Assembly: GCA_014804365.1 (NCBI GenBank) | Contig: JAAUZX010000004.1 | Span: 20,926 to 75,832, forward strand | Direction of reading: 5' to 3' | DNA: 54,907 bases | Source: Lachnospiraceae bacterium | GTDB lineage: Bacteria > Bacillota > Clostridia > Lachnospirales > Lachnospiraceae | In this document: positions 26,789 through 36,216 of the stretch, piece by piece | Numbering within the stretch: position 1 is the first letter of the stretch | Layout: every line of letters starts with the position of its first letter | The notes under the pieces: model-generated | Seen by the model: the letters and a program-made list of their open reading frames with translations, nothing else | Database searches by the model: none | Told to the model about the DNA's origin: nothing | Position numbers and translations under genes: made by a program

Positions 26789-27493
26789 ATGGGTGCATTC
26801 GTAGAATTTAAAAATGTCAGCAAAACATACCATATGGGTGAGGTAGATATAGAGGCGCTTAAAGATGTCAATTTTATAATTGAGCAGGGCGAATTCTGCG
26901 TCATTGTAGGTGCATCGGGCGCGGGCAAGACGACTATCTTGAATATTCTGGGCGGGATGGACAGCCTTACTTCCGGACAAGTCATGCTGGACGGCGCGGA
27001 GATCTCTGCATATAACAAGAAGAAACTGACTACTTACAGACGGCATGATATCGGTTTCGTATTTCAGTTCTATAATCTGGTGCAGAATCTGACGGCACTG
27101 GAAAATGTGGAACTGGCGGCGCAAATCTGTAAGGACCCGATGGATGCGATGACGGTTCTGGAAATGGTAGGATTAAAGGAACGGGCGAGTAATTTTCCGG
27201 CCCAGCTTTCCGGCGGAGAGCAGCAGAGGGTGGCGATCGCGAGGGCGCTGGCGAAGAATCCGAAGCTGTTACTCTGTGACGAGCCGACCGGCGCGCTGGA
27301 TTATAATACAGGTAAGGCAGTGCTGAAGCTGCTGCAGGATACGTGCCGCAGAGAGGGCATGACAGTGGTGGTCATCACGCACAATCAGGCTTTGACGGCG
27401 ATGGCTGACAGGGTCATCACGGTGAAGAGCGGAACAGTTCAGAAGATGGAGATGAATGAGCATATTGTGCCGGTAGAGGAGATTGAGTGGTAA
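26789..27493 (+). CDS. ABC transporter ATP-binding protein (MacB/LolD type)
   Basis: A 234-residue ATPase. Walker A is [11 protein letters not shown], the Q-loop region [21 protein letters not shown] is typical of the MacB/FtsE/LolD group, the signature is [15 protein letters not shown], and Walker B is [12 protein letters not shown]. It works with the permease encoded 54 bp downstream, coupling ATP use to outward movement of a substrate or to mechanical signalling rather than uptake. Start is uncertain: ATG 26747 gives 14 more residues; ATG 26789 gives the usual family length, with AAAGGA 12 bp upstream. Confidence 0.93.
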   Translation: MGAFVEFKNVSKTYHMGEVDIEALKDVNFIIEQGEFCVIVGASGAGKTTILNILGGMDSLTSGQVMLDGAEISAYNKKKLTTYRRHDIGFVFQFYNLVQNLTALENVELAAQICKDPMDAMTVLEMVGLKERASNFPAQLSGGEQQRVAIARALAKNPKLLLCDEPTGALDYNTGKAVLKLLQDTCRREGMTVVVITHNQALTAMADRVITVKSGTVQKMEMNEHIVPVEEIEW

Positions 27494-27547
27494 TTTGCGC
27501 AATAAATCATGAAGATATGCCGTATCAATATGTGAGGAGTCGGACGG

Positions 27548-30505
27548 ATGAGCAGTGGAATGGTTAAGACGACAATCAGGGAAATCAAGGCAAGTTTCGG
27601 AAGGTATCTGGCAATTTTGGCGATTGTCATGCTGGGTGTCGGACTTTTTGCCGGACTAAAAATCACAAAGCCGGCAATGATTACTACGCAGAATGCTTAT
27701 TTGCGGGAGCAGAATTTTTTTGATTTCCGTCTGTTGTCAACGATTGGTTTCACCGATGATGATGTGGAGAAATTGTCGCACATGGATGAAGTGGCGGATA
27801 TAGAGGGAACGATTTCGCTGGATGCACTGTGTGCGATTGGTGGAGAAAACGAGGCGGTTTACAAGATACATGCATTGCCGGAGAAAATCAATAAGATTGA
27901 ACTGACGGCGGGGCGTATGCCGCAGGCGGAGAATGAGTGTGTTCTGGATGCGGCGAAGTATTCAATTGAGATGCTCGGCTCGGCGTTTACCGTGACGGAT
28001 GATAACGATGAGGATACGTTGGACATGTTCTGGAATCGTACTTACACAGTGGTCGGTATTGCGAGGTCTCCATATTATATGAATTTCGAGCGTGGTACGA
28101 CTTCGATCGGCGAGGGCAGGGTTGAGGCTTTTGCCTATGTGCCGATGGCGGCTTTTGACAGTGAGTATCTGACGGAAGTGTTTGTTACTTTAAATGAAAA
28201 ATATGATGTCTATACGGATGAGTACGAGGATTATATCGATGCCGTGCAGGATGGGGTCGAGCAGAAGACGGAAGAGGTTGTCAATGAGAGATATCAGGGC
28301 CTGATTGATGAAGCGCAGGAGAAAATCGATGACGCGCAGACCGAACTGGATGATAAAAGTGCGGAGGCCAAAGAAGAGCTGGATACGGCATGGCAGGAGA
28401 TTTTGGACGGAGAAGCCGAGATTGAGGAGCATGAGCAGGAGATTGCCGATGGAAAAGAGCAGATCGCGCAGGCACGGGATACGATAAAGGAGCAGAGATC
28501 GGCGCTGGATGAACAGGAGGAGCAGCTTGCAGCTATGGAGGCGATGATGACATCGGGACAGTACGGTATCGGAGCGCAGATGCAGGCATACATGGCGCAG
28601 CTTGCGGAGGGCAGAGCACAGATACAGGCTGGCAGAGAGCAACTTGCGGCGGCGGAAGCTGAGCTGACCTCACGCGAGGCGGAACTGGCTGAGGGCGAGG
28701 AAGAATTGGAACAGGCGCGGGAGGATTTGGAAGAGGGAAAAGCGGAATACGAAGACGCCAAAAAAGAGTTTGAGGAAGAGATTGCGGACGCGCAGGAGAA
28801 AATCGATGATGCCCGTGCGGAGCTTGCGGATATTGAGCAGCCGGATTATTATGTTCTGACGAGAGAAACAAATATCGGATATGCATGTTTTGACAGCGAT
28901 TCCAGCATTGTTGCGGCTGTCGCCAATATATTCCCGGTATTCTTCTTCTTGGTTGCGGCGCTGATCTGCATGACGACCATGAACAGGATGGTGGAGGAGC
29001 AGCGGACGCAGATCGGTGTTTTGAAAGCGCTCGGTTACGGCAATGCCGTGATCATGGCCAAATATATGTTTTATGCCGGCAGCGCCGCTATTATCGGTGC
29101 GCTTACGGGACTTGCCGGCGGCACATGGCTTTTTCCCAAGACAATATGGGAAGGATACAAGATCATGTACGATATGGGGGAGATTACCTATCTCTTTAAC
29201 GGCTGGCTGGCATTCTTTTCGGTTCTGGCGGCGGTTTTGTGTTCCGTGGGTGCGGCATTTTTTTCCTGCCGCTACGAGCTTTATAGTGTGCCGGCGAATC
29301 TGATTCGTCCGAAAGCACCGAAGAACGGCAAGCGCATTTTTCTGGAGAAGGTCACTTTTATCTGGAAAAGACTTAAATTCCTGCACAAAGTTTCCGTCAG
29401 GAATCTGGTGAGATATAAGAAGAGATTTATCATGATGATACTCGGAATCAGCGGGTGCGCCGCGCTTCTTGTGGCCGGTTTCGGTATCAGGGATTCCGTG
29501 GCGAACATTGCAGATTATCAGTATGGAGAGATCCAGATTTACGATATTGGGATTACCTATGACGAGGCGCTGACGCAGGCGGAAATGACTGCATTTACAG
29601 AACAGACGGCAGATATTTTTGCTAAAATCGCATACCGCTATGAAGAGAGTGCGGATATAGATTTCGGAGAGAAGTCGAAGTCTCTGTATATGGTGATTCC
29701 GGAAAATGCGGAGGAAATTACGGAGTTTATAGACCTGCATACCGAACAGGGGGAGGCAATACCCTATCCCGCCAAAGGAGAAGCTGTCATAACGGCTAAA
29801 GTGGCCAAGGACTTGGGAATTGGGGTCGGAGATGAGGTTGTCATTCGGGACAATGACATGAATCGGATTCGGGTGAAAATTGCAGGGCTGTGTGAGAACT
29901 TTGTCTATAATTATATTTATATGAATCAGGAGACATATCAGGATCAGATCGGTGCAGAGCCAGAGTACAAGAGCGCGTATGCGATCGTTACGGAGGGCAC
30001 GGATCTCCATGCCGCCGCCGCGCAGGTGTCGGATAGTGACAATGTGCTCGCTGTCTCTGTTGTACAGGATATGAGGGACAGGATTTCCACCATGATGCAG
30101 AGTATGGATTATATTGTTGCACTGATTATTCTCTGTGCGGGCTGTCTTGCTTTTATTGTGCTCTACAATTTGACGAATATTAATATCACGGAGCGGATTC
30201 GTGAGATCGCTACGATCAAAGTATTGGGATTCTATGCGAAAGAGACGGCGGATTATGTCTTCCGGGAGAACCTTATTCTGACGGGATTGGGAGCCGCGGT
30301 CGGGCTGGCGCTGGGCAAACTGCTTCACTGGTTTATTATGTATAACATTAATATCGACATGATATCTTTCAAGAATTCTATCAAGCCTCTCAGCTACGGA
30401 TTGAGTTTTCTGCTCACATTTGTCTTCGCGATGTTTGTGAACGGAATCATGTTCTTCAAGTTGGAGAAAATCAATATGGCGGAGTCGCTTAAGTCGATTG
30501 AGTAA
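27548..30505 (+). CDS. FtsX-type ABC permease with long extracytoplasmic coiled coil
   Basis: A 985-residue permease. One membrane segment lies near the N-terminus (YLAILAIVMLGVGLFAGL), then a large outer domain (~40-450) whose second half is an ~185-residue Glu/Ala-rich coiled coil (residues ~235-430, with repeated pieces such as EELEQAREDLEEGKAEYEDA). Next come three membrane segments of the first FtsX domain (~455-580), another segment at ~625, a second outer domain, and three final segments. Substrate is unknown; such permeases in Firmicutes export peptides or lipids or remodel the envelope. GAGGAGTCGGACGG precedes the ATG. Confidence 0.9.
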   Translation: MSSGMVKTTIREIKASFGRYLAILAIVMLGVGLFAGLKITKPAMITTQNAYLREQNFFDFRLLSTIGFTDDDVEKLSHMDEVADIEGTISLDALCAIGGENEAVYKIHALPEKINKIELTAGRMPQAENECVLDAAKYSIEMLGSAFTVTDDNDEDTLDMFWNRTYTVVGIARSPYYMNFERGTTSIGEGRVEAFAYVPMAAFDSEYLTEVFVTLNEKYDVYTDEYEDYIDAVQDGVEQKTEEVVNERYQGLIDEAQEKIDDAQTELDDKSAEAKEELDTAWQEILDGEAEIEEHEQEIADGKEQIAQARDTIKEQRSALDEQEEQLAAMEAMMTSGQYGIGAQMQAYMAQLAEGRAQIQAGREQLAAAEAELTSREAELAEGEEELEQAREDLEEGKAEYEDAKKEFEEEIADAQEKIDDARAELADIEQPDYYVLTRETNIGYACFDSDSSIVAAVANIFPVFFFLVAALICMTTMNRMVEEQRTQIGVLKALGYGNAVIMAKYMFYAGSAAIIGALTGLAGGTWLFPKTIWEGYKIMYDMGEITYLFNGWLAFFSVLAAVLCSVGAAFFSCRYELYSVPANLIRPKAPKNGKRIFLEKVTFIWKRLKFLHKVSVRNLVRYKKRFIMMILGISGCAALLVAGFGIRDSVANIADYQYGEIQIYDIGITYDEALTQAEMTAFTEQTADIFAKIAYRYEESADIDFGEKSKSLYMVIPENAEEITEFIDLHTEQGEAIPYPAKGEAVITAKVAKDLGIGVGDEVVIRDNDMNRIRVKIAGLCENFVYNYIYMNQETYQDQIGAEPEYKSAYAIVTEGTDLHAAAAQVSDSDNVLAVSVVQDMRDRISTMMQSMDYIVALIILCAGCLAFIVLYNLTNINITERIREIATIKVLGFYAKETADYVFRENLILTGLGAAVGLALGKLLHWFIMYNINIDMISFKNSIKPLSYGLSFLLTFVFAMFVNGIMFFKLEKINMAESLKSIE

Positions 30506-30544
30506 AGGGTATTTTGAAAGAGACAGAGTGTTTTAACAAACCGG

Positions 30545-30573
30545 TTGCAATCCAGAGACTTTGCGTGTAAAAT
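30545..30573 (+). promoter_or_regulatory. Promoter of the small membrane protein gene
   Basis: TTGCAA at 30545-30550, exactly 17 bp, then TAAAAT at 30568-30573. It lies 40 bp after the permease stop and about 94 bp before the small ORF. Confidence 0.55.
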
Positions 30574-30666
30574 AAATATCAGGCAAAGATTAAGGAGTAT
30601 TTTATATAAATCAATTATGTTATAAAGGATATCTGGCGGCAGGTATCGGCGTACAGGAGGTAGAGT

Positions 30667-30783
30667 ATGTTTTTATTATTGGCAGGCGGTCTGGTAGTTG
30701 TGATTATTCCCGTTGTGATTGCGGTAGTATCTTCGGTTGTCTCCGCGATAGCGGCCTCACAGGATATCGGAGAAGATGAGTAG
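30667..30783 (+). CDS. 38-residue single-span membrane protein (smORF)
   Basis: A small ORF starting at ATG 30667 behind a strong GGAGG (6 bp gap). The product starts MFLLLAGGLVVVIIPVV, continues as one hydrophobic helix, and ends in an acidic tail QDIGEDE. It has its own promoter at 30545 and terminator at 30838, so it is a free-standing gene rather than an ORF by chance. I do not recognise the family. It may be a small membrane regulator of the adjacent exporter or a type I-like toxin; no antisense RNA is evident, so the first is preferred weakly. Confidence 0.65.
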   Translation: MFLLLAGGLVVVIIPVVIAVVSSVVSAIAASQDIGEDE

Positions 30784-30837
30784 AAGTACGGCGGAATAAT
30801 TTCTTCTTGGTGAGCAACGATATAATCAATACGAAAG

Positions 30838-30876
30838 AGGACAGAGAAATAACGTGGATTTCCCTGTCCTTATTTT
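30838..30876 (+). terminator. Terminator after the smORF
   Basis: AGGACAGAGAAAT and ATTTCCCTGTCCT pair over 13 positions with one mismatch around the loop AACGTGG, followed by TATTTTA. It lies 55 bp after the smORF stop. Confidence 0.75.
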
Positions 30877-30879
30877 ATG

Positions 30880-30961
30880 CTATAGGAAATTACGCGGATT
30901 GCCACGAGTTTGTGAAGCGTAAGCAAACAAATCTCGCAAACGAGCGCTGCTCGTTTTTTTA
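30880..30961 (+). repeat. Dispersed structured repeat, copy 3
   Basis: Near-identical to the copy at 15551 along its whole length: CTATAGGAAATT, a variable stretch, hairpin 1 CGAGTTTG ... CAAATCTCG, hairpin 2 AAACGAGC-GCT-GCTCGTTT, then a seven-T run. It directly follows the smORF terminator. The remaining ~160 bp to the DUF1538 gene hold no ORF with a ribosome binding site that I can support. Confidence 0.8.
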
Positions 30962-31121
30962 TTTCATGGAAAGCATGTCCTATAAAAGAAAAGGGCTGGC
31001 AGATTTGCGTGCGGGGCGGAAGATCTTAGCAAATTCTTGGCGCGCTTTTCGTTCCCATGATGTCAGTTTTACGATAAGATAATTTATATAGATTCTATGG
31101 AAGGGAGAAGGTTTCGGTTAT

Positions 31122-32696
31122 ATGAATGAAAAGTTAAAAGAGAAAATCAGAGAATCCCTTTCAAGCGTGCTGCCGATTACGATGATCGTGCTGGTTCTGA
31201 GCATCACATTAGTGCCAATGGAAATCAGTACGCTGGTGCTGTTCCTCACGGGCGCAGTCCTGCTGATCGTAGGCATGGGGTTTTTCCAGTTGGGCGCGGA
31301 AATGGCGATGACGCCGCTGGGGCAGGGTGTCGGCGGCAGGTTGGTGAAATTTAAAAGTGTCCTGATGATGGCGTTGGTCTGTTTCCTGATGGGAGCAATT
31401 ATTACAATTTCGGAGCCGGATCTTCAGGTGCTGGCGAATCAGGTGGCGGCGATACCGAACATGGTGCTGATCTGGACAGTGGCAGCCGGAGTGGGCGTTT
31501 TTACCGTGGTTGCGCTTCTGCGTATTCTGTTCCGGATAAGTCTTCCATTGCTTCTTGCGGGATTGTACATATTTATGTTTATATTGTCTTTCTTTACGCC
31601 GTCGGAGTTTATCGCGGTTGCATTTGACGCGGGCGGTGTCACGACGGGACCGATGACCGTGCCGTTTATCATGGCGCTCGGTGTGGGTCTTTCTGCCGCG
31701 CGAAGCGATAAGGACAGCAGTAATGACAGCTTCGGTCTGATCGCACTGTGCAGTATAGGTCCGATCCTGATGGTTCTGTTTCTGGGGATATTCTATCACC
31801 CCACAGAGGCGGTATATACGGCGGTGCAGATCCCCAGTCTGGTAACGACTCAGGACGTAGTCAGGGAATTTATAAAATCGGTTCCCGATTATGCTAAAGA
31901 AGTGCTGCGCAGCATTTTGCCTGTGGTCGGCGTGTTCTTGATTTTTCAACTTATTGCGCGCAGCTATCGTAAACGTCAGGTGCAGAGAATGGCCGTGGGA
32001 TTTGGGTATACTGTAATCGGGCTGATTCTGTTTCTTACCGGCGTCAATATCGGGTTTGCTCCGGTGGGAAGTCTGCTTGGGGAGGGACTTGCCGGAGGTG
32101 TGTTTAAATGGGCTTTAGTTCCTGTCGGAATTGTGATAGGATATTATATTGTAAAGGCGGAGCCGGCTGTAAGGGTGCTCAATGAACAGGTTGAAGAGAT
32201 TACCGGCGGCATGGTGTCTTATAAGATGATGAATGCTTCCATGTCCATCGGTGTGGCGTGTGCGGTGGCGCTTTCCATGACAAGGGTTTTGACCGGAATC
32301 AGTATCTACTGGATCATTATTCCGGGATATGTGCTGGCGCTTGTCCTAAGCAGACTCGTGCCGCCGGTTTTTGTCGGTATCGCATTTGACTCCGGCGGCG
32401 TAGCCAGCGGACCGATGACTTCGACATTTCTGCTGCCGCTGGCGATGGGGGCATGTACAGCCTTAGGTGGTAATGTAGTCACGGACGCATTTGGTGTCGT
32501 CGCATTAGTTGCGCTAGCTCCGTTAATTGCGATACAGGTGATGGGCATGGTATATGCGCGCAGGAGCAGAGTGGTTAGCCGACCGGAACAGGCGCTTCCG
32601 GGGGATGTGGTTATCGACTTGGAGGATACCATTGTTGATTTAGATGACATCATTGTTGATTTGGAAGATACAGTAGTTGATTTGGAGGAAGCGTGA
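31122..32696 (+). CDS. DUF1538 membrane protein (two-repeat transporter-like)
   Basis: A 524-residue membrane protein with two DUF1538 repeats. Each repeat carries the motif FDxGGVxxGPMT (FDAGGVTTGPMTVPF and FDSGGVASGPMTSTF), followed by a Gly-rich, probably re-entrant stretch and DxFGxxAL. Internal duplication suggests a secondary transporter or channel of unknown substrate. The last 28 residues are four seven-residue acidic repeats (VIDLEDT, IVDLDDI, IVDLEDT, VVDLEEA). The next gene encodes a PII-like protein and starts within a few bases of the stop, so they form an operon. GAAGGGAGAAGG lies upstream of the ATG. Confidence 0.88.
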   Translation: MNEKLKEKIRESLSSVLPITMIVLVLSITLVPMEISTLVLFLTGAVLLIVGMGFFQLGAEMAMTPLGQGVGGRLVKFKSVLMMALVCFLMGAIITISEPDLQVLANQVAAIPNMVLIWTVAAGVGVFTVVALLRILFRISLPLLLAGLYIFMFILSFFTPSEFIAVAFDAGGVTTGPMTVPFIMALGVGLSAARSDKDSSNDSFGLIALCSIGPILMVLFLGIFYHPTEAVYTAVQIPSLVTTQDVVREFIKSVPDYAKEVLRSILPVVGVFLIFQLIARSYRKRQVQRMAVGFGYTVIGLILFLTGVNIGFAPVGSLLGEGLAGGVFKWALVPVGIVIGYYIVKAEPAVRVLNEQVEEITGGMVSYKMMNASMSIGVACAVALSMTRVLTGISIYWIIIPGYVLALVLSRLVPPVFVGIAFDSGGVASGPMTSTFLLPLAMGACTALGGNVVTDAFGVVALVALAPLIAIQVMGMVYARRSRVVSRPEQALPGDVVIDLEDTIVDLDDIIVDLEDTVVDLEEA

Positions 32697-32698
32697 AT

Positions 32699-33403
32699 AT
32701 GACAGATCAAAGAAATCTGCAGATGATTCCGCGGCTGGTCATTACGATTACGCGGGAGGAGGATCAGAAAAAGTTAGAGGAAGTTCTCGATTCCATGAAC
32801 GTTCCCCTATGTTTTCAGTTCAGGGGGAAGGGAACGGCGCCGTCGGAAATGATGGATATATTCGGACTGCGGGGCACTACAAGACTTCTTACGGGGGCGT
32901 TGGTTTCTAAATCGCAGGTGCAGCCGCTGTTTGAGACGATGAACAGACAGCTTTCTTTCCGGCACAGAGGAGGAGGCATTGCAATTACTGTTCCGGTGAA
33001 CGGATGTCAGAGCCATGTTTTACAAGAACTAAATGACGCGGCGCAGGATGAGATGAAAGAGGCGCTGAAAGGAGATGAGAAAGAGATGAATGAGAAATCA
33101 GAATATGCCGTAATATGGGTTTCCGTAGCGAGCGGTTACAGCGATGATGTGGTAGACGCAGCCAGAAATGCAGGGGCAAAGGGCGGTACGGTCATGAAAG
33201 GACGACGGCGCAGTTCTGAGCAGGTAAGTCATCACTTCGGCATCTCCATGCAGGAAGAGCAGGATTTCGTCATGATCGTGGTTCCGCGGGACAAGAAAAG
33301 CGAGACGATGGCGGCAATCACGAGTGTGTGCGGACTGGGAACAGACGCGCACGGGGTAGTGCTGGCGCTGCCGGTGGATGAAGTGATGGGGTTGGCGAAT
33401 TAG
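32699..33403 (+). CDS. Tandem PII-like signalling protein
   Basis: A 234-residue protein with two PII-like (GlnB-fold) halves: residues ~8-105 (PRLVITITREEDQKKLEEVL; GLRGTTRLLTGALV; GGGIAITVPV) and ~130-232 (YAVIWVSVASGYSDDVVDAARNAGAKGGTVMKGRR; FVMIVVPRDKK). PII proteins bind ATP/ADP and small ligands and gate membrane partners by docking their T-loop. Fused tandem PII-like proteins next to DUF1538 genes are a known context; the ligand is unknown. A GTG at 32693 is an alternative start; ATG 32699 is better spaced from GGAGGA. Confidence 0.82.
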   Translation: MTDQRNLQMIPRLVITITREEDQKKLEEVLDSMNVPLCFQFRGKGTAPSEMMDIFGLRGTTRLLTGALVSKSQVQPLFETMNRQLSFRHRGGGIAITVPVNGCQSHVLQELNDAAQDEMKEALKGDEKEMNEKSEYAVIWVSVASGYSDDVVDAARNAGAKGGTVMKGRRRSSEQVSHHFGISMQEEQDFVMIVVPRDKKSETMAAITSVCGLGTDAHGVVLALPVDEVMGLAN

Positions 33404-33445
33404 GGCAGCCGGGTGTTGCGGCGTAATAATAGAGAGGTTTTGAAA

Positions 33446-33478
33446 GAGTTCTTTCGGTGGACGGGAGGGCTCTTTTTT
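33446..33478 (+). terminator. Terminator of the DUF1538/PII operon
   Basis: GAGTTCTTTCG and CGGGAGGGCTC pair over 11 positions using several G-T wobbles, with loop GTGGA and then TTTTTT. It starts 43 bp after the stop. Confidence 0.7.
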
Positions 33479-33649
33479 GTTTTACACAAAGCGCATTCGG
33501 CCTATTTTGAGTTTGCTTGTTTTGTTATGAAACTTTCATAAGTTTTGTTACTCTATATAAGTGAAAGGGAAAATTCCTTGTGCGAATGAGTACCATGGAT
33601 ATCCAATGTCCCGCAGTCATCATGAGGGCTGCAGGAAATACCGGAGGTT

Positions 33650-34171
33650 ATGATGAAACAGGAAGAACTGGAAAACTATATTTACACATACGGCAAGGAT
33701 TTATATTCATTCTGTTGTCATGTTACACGTAGTCGGCAGGAAGCGGATGATCTGTATCAGGACACATTTCTGAAAATGTATGAGATGGGCGAAAAAGTAG
33801 TGATCAGATCCAATCCGAAAAGCTTCCTGATGAGCGTTGCCTTAAATCTGTATCGGAACCATAAGCGAAAGCTATCAGTGAGATCGAGGATTACAGGCGT
33901 TAGTGTAGCCGTAGATGAGGCGGCGGACAGTGTTGCAGATGAGAAGCAGGGGATGGAAGATCTGGTGGTCGCAAAAGAGGAATGCCTGCTTGTCAGAGAA
34001 ATGGTCAGAAAGCTCCCGGATAAATACAGAATACCGATCCTATTGTACTATATGGAAGGGTTATCCATTGCGGAGATTGCGGCATTGCTTCAAATGTCTG
34101 AAAACACTGTGAAAACCAGAATGCGCAGAGCAAAGAAAATCCTAAAGGAGAGATTGGAGGGTCAATTATAA
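33650..34171 (+). CDS. ECF sigma factor 1
   Basis: A 173-residue sigma-70 family factor with only the two ECF domains. Region 2 shows YSFCCHVTRSRQEADDLYQDTFLKM and NPKSFLMSVALNLYRNHKRK; region 4 shows LPDKYRIPILLYYMEGLSIAEIAALLQMSENTVKTRMRRAKKIL. GGAGGTT precedes two ATG codons (33650, 33653). Its stop overlaps the start of the partner gene, so the two are made together. The 246 bp upstream hold a terminator and an AT-rich region without a clear ECF-type promoter. Confidence 0.93.
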   Translation: MMKQEELENYIYTYGKDLYSFCCHVTRSRQEADDLYQDTFLKMYEMGEKVVIRSNPKSFLMSVALNLYRNHKRKLSVRSRITGVSVAVDEAADSVADEKQGMEDLVVAKEECLLVREMVRKLPDKYRIPILLYYMEGLSIAEIAALLQMSENTVKTRMRRAKKILKERLEGQL

Positions 34172-35364
34172 TGATGAGAAAAGATATAGATGAACTTTTA
34201 CAGACAGCCCTGACTCCGATGGATGAGCCGGATGGAAAATTGAATAACCGGATTCTTCGGATCGTAAAGGAGAGAGAAAAAATGACTGAAAAAACGAAAA
34301 ATTATCGGAGAAGGATTCCGGCTGCGGCGGTTGCGGCAGCATGTATATTAGTGTTATGTTCCGGCACTGTATTGGCGGTATATAAATACTTAAGTCCGAC
34401 GGAAGTAGCGTCAGAGGTGGAGAATGATGCGCTTCATAAGGCATTTTTGAGTGAAGATGCAATATTGGTGAATGAGTCACAGGAGAGCGGCGGGTATCGT
34501 GTCACACTGCTTGGCAGTGTGGCGGGTAGAAATATCAGCGATTTTATGGTGCAAAATGATCGGGGTGAAGTGGAAGACAACAAAATTTATACGGTAGTTG
34601 CGATTGAACATGCGGACGGGACACCTATGCCGGATACTAGTTCTGATGAATACGAGAAACAGCCGTTCTATGCGTCCCACTACGTTCGCGGGCTTGATCC
34701 GAGACAGTATAGTTTGATGAGTATGGGTGGCGGCTATACGGAGTTTGTCAAAGACGGAATCCAATACCGGCTTCTTGAGATGGACAATATTGAGATGTTT
34801 GCGGATAAAGGTATTTATGTTGGAGTGAGTTCGGGAACTTTCTATGAGGCGGATGCTTACAAATATGATGAAAATACCGGTGAAATGAGCCGTAATGTCA
34901 GCTATGCGGGAGTGAATGCATTGTTTACATTGCCTGTGGATGCTGAGAAGGCAGATCCGGAGGCTGCTGAAGCTTATTTGAAAGAATTAGAGGATTCTTG
35001 GAATGATTCGGGAGAGGCTGTGGAAAAAGATGTTACAGACCTGGCGGTAGATGAATTTATGGAAATGCTGACACCGGAAAATATCGATGAGTATGCGGAA
35101 CCAATCGAGTCCACAAGGCAGACCTGCACAGTGGATGAATATGGAAACGCAATGTACTCTTATGAATTGAAAGACGATGAAGGGACGGCCGCAGGCAGCG
35201 GCGGCGCGTCCGTAGAAAGCCTTTTCCCGGACGGCAAGGCGGGAATGTGCCACAAGTTTGATTACAGCTATTCGGAACTGGGGCTGGCAGACTTATTGAT
35301 CGATGTGTATATATTGAATGAAGATGGGACGATCACATTTGTACTGTACCGGCCGAAGCAATAG
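34171..35364 (+). CDS. Putative anti-sigma factor of ECF 1 (DUF4179-like)
   Basis: A 397-residue single-span membrane protein. A ~48-residue cytoplasmic segment (MMRKDIDELLQTALTPMDEP) would hold the sigma factor; the membrane helix is AAAVAAACILVLCSGTVLAV; the outer ~330 residues would sense envelope conditions. It begins within the sigma stop codon (TAATGATG). The N-terminus lacks a ZAS-type zinc motif. Anti-sigma function is inferred from layout and topology. Confidence 0.72.
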   Translation: MMRKDIDELLQTALTPMDEPDGKLNNRILRIVKEREKMTEKTKNYRRRIPAAAVAAACILVLCSGTVLAVYKYLSPTEVASEVENDALHKAFLSEDAILVNESQESGGYRVTLLGSVAGRNISDFMVQNDRGEVEDNKIYTVVAIEHADGTPMPDTSSDEYEKQPFYASHYVRGLDPRQYSLMSMGGGYTEFVKDGIQYRLLEMDNIEMFADKGIYVGVSSGTFYEADAYKYDENTGEMSRNVSYAGVNALFTLPVDAEKADPEAAEAYLKELEDSWNDSGEAVEKDVTDLAVDEFMEMLTPENIDEYAEPIESTRQTCTVDEYGNAMYSYELKDDEGTAAGSGGASVESLFPDGKAGMCHKFDYSYSELGLADLLIDVYILNEDGTITFVLYRPKQ

Positions 35365-35678
35365 GTTATAACATAGGCAGGGACGGCTTATATATGAGAA
35401 TTGTGATAGGAGCATATTAAAGGGGAAAGAATTATATTGCAAAAAGGGCTCGAAGGTTTCACAATAGGATATAATGGGTATGCTGTAGTGTTGGAATACT
35501 AATTGGATTACTTTTTACATCGGTAGTATGTGAATCGATGTAATGCCATGGGTGTAGATTGTAATCGGATATTTACCCGACACCGTATGTCCGGTCATGA
35601 AAATACGGCATTTCTCACTCTGTGTCGTGTTGTTCATGGCAGCGTTGAGCTATCCTATCGGTGAAGGAGGAACAGGAA
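35365..35678 (+). other. Intergenic region, 314 bp, no gene seen
   Basis: This gap between the ECF 1 partner and the Xre gene holds a lone TATAAT near 35471 without a good -35, and two weak six-base stems (ACATCG/CGATGT and CCGTAT/ATACGG). No ORF with a ribosome binding site or terminator is evident. Confidence 0.4.
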
Positions 35679-36185
35679 ATGGACCAAAAAAAGACCGGGC
35701 GCTTTTTCAAAGAGCTTCGAGGTGAAAAAGGGCTCACACAGGAACAACTGGCAGAGCATTTCGGTGTGTCCGGCAGAACGGTTTCACGATGGGAGACAGG
35801 CAGTAACATGCCGGATCTGGATGTTCTTATTGAGATGGCAGATTTCTATGAGGTAGACCTCAGAGAACTGCTGGACGGAGAAAGGAAGAGTGAGAAAATG
35901 AATAAGGATTTAGAAGAAACTGTATTAAAGGTTGCTGATTACAGTAATGATGAGAAGTTGAAGATTATGAGAAAGCTGCACATTTTTGGCTGGATCGGTG
36001 TGGTGAGTTTTATTATTTTCCTCATTTTGGAGGCAATGGGTCTGGCGGACAGTGGCGTCACTGAGGATATAGCGTCATTCTGTCTGGGGCTGCCCTTCGG
36101 AATACTTCTGGTTTCTGTTCTGTACACAAGCCGCCATATGTCCAAGATCAGAGCGTTTAAGAAAAAAGTACTTCATCGTGGATAA
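35679..36185 (+). CDS. Xre-family regulator with C-terminal membrane segments
   Basis: A 168-residue protein. Residues ~6-62 are a helix-turn-helix of the Xre type (LRGEKGLTQEQLAEHFGVSGRTVSRWETG). After a linker there are two membrane segments (IGVVSFIIFLILEAMGLA and FCLGLPFGILLVSVLY), so it is a membrane-tethered regulator. ATG 35679 follows AAGGAGG at 7 bp; an in-frame GTG at 35661 is the binding site itself. Targets are unknown; it is flanked by ECF modules. Confidence 0.87.
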   Translation: MDQKKTGRFFKELRGEKGLTQEQLAEHFGVSGRTVSRWETGSNMPDLDVLIEMADFYEVDLRELLDGERKSEKMNKDLEETVLKVADYSNDEKLKIMRKLHIFGWIGVVSFIIFLILEAMGLADSGVTEDIASFCLGLPFGILLVSVLYTSRHMSKIRAFKKKVLHRG

Positions 36186-36216
36186 AATGAATCCGGATAC
36201 AATTAAATAACGAGGT

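Noticed and set aside
28670..30328. 552-residue open frame on the minus strand
   Set aside because: It is fully antisense to the FtsX permease, has no ribosome binding site, and its product has no domain-like pattern; codon structure explains it.
30807..31082. 91-codon ORF before the DUF1538 gene
   Set aside because: It runs through the smORF terminator and repeat copy 3 and lacks a ribosome binding site.
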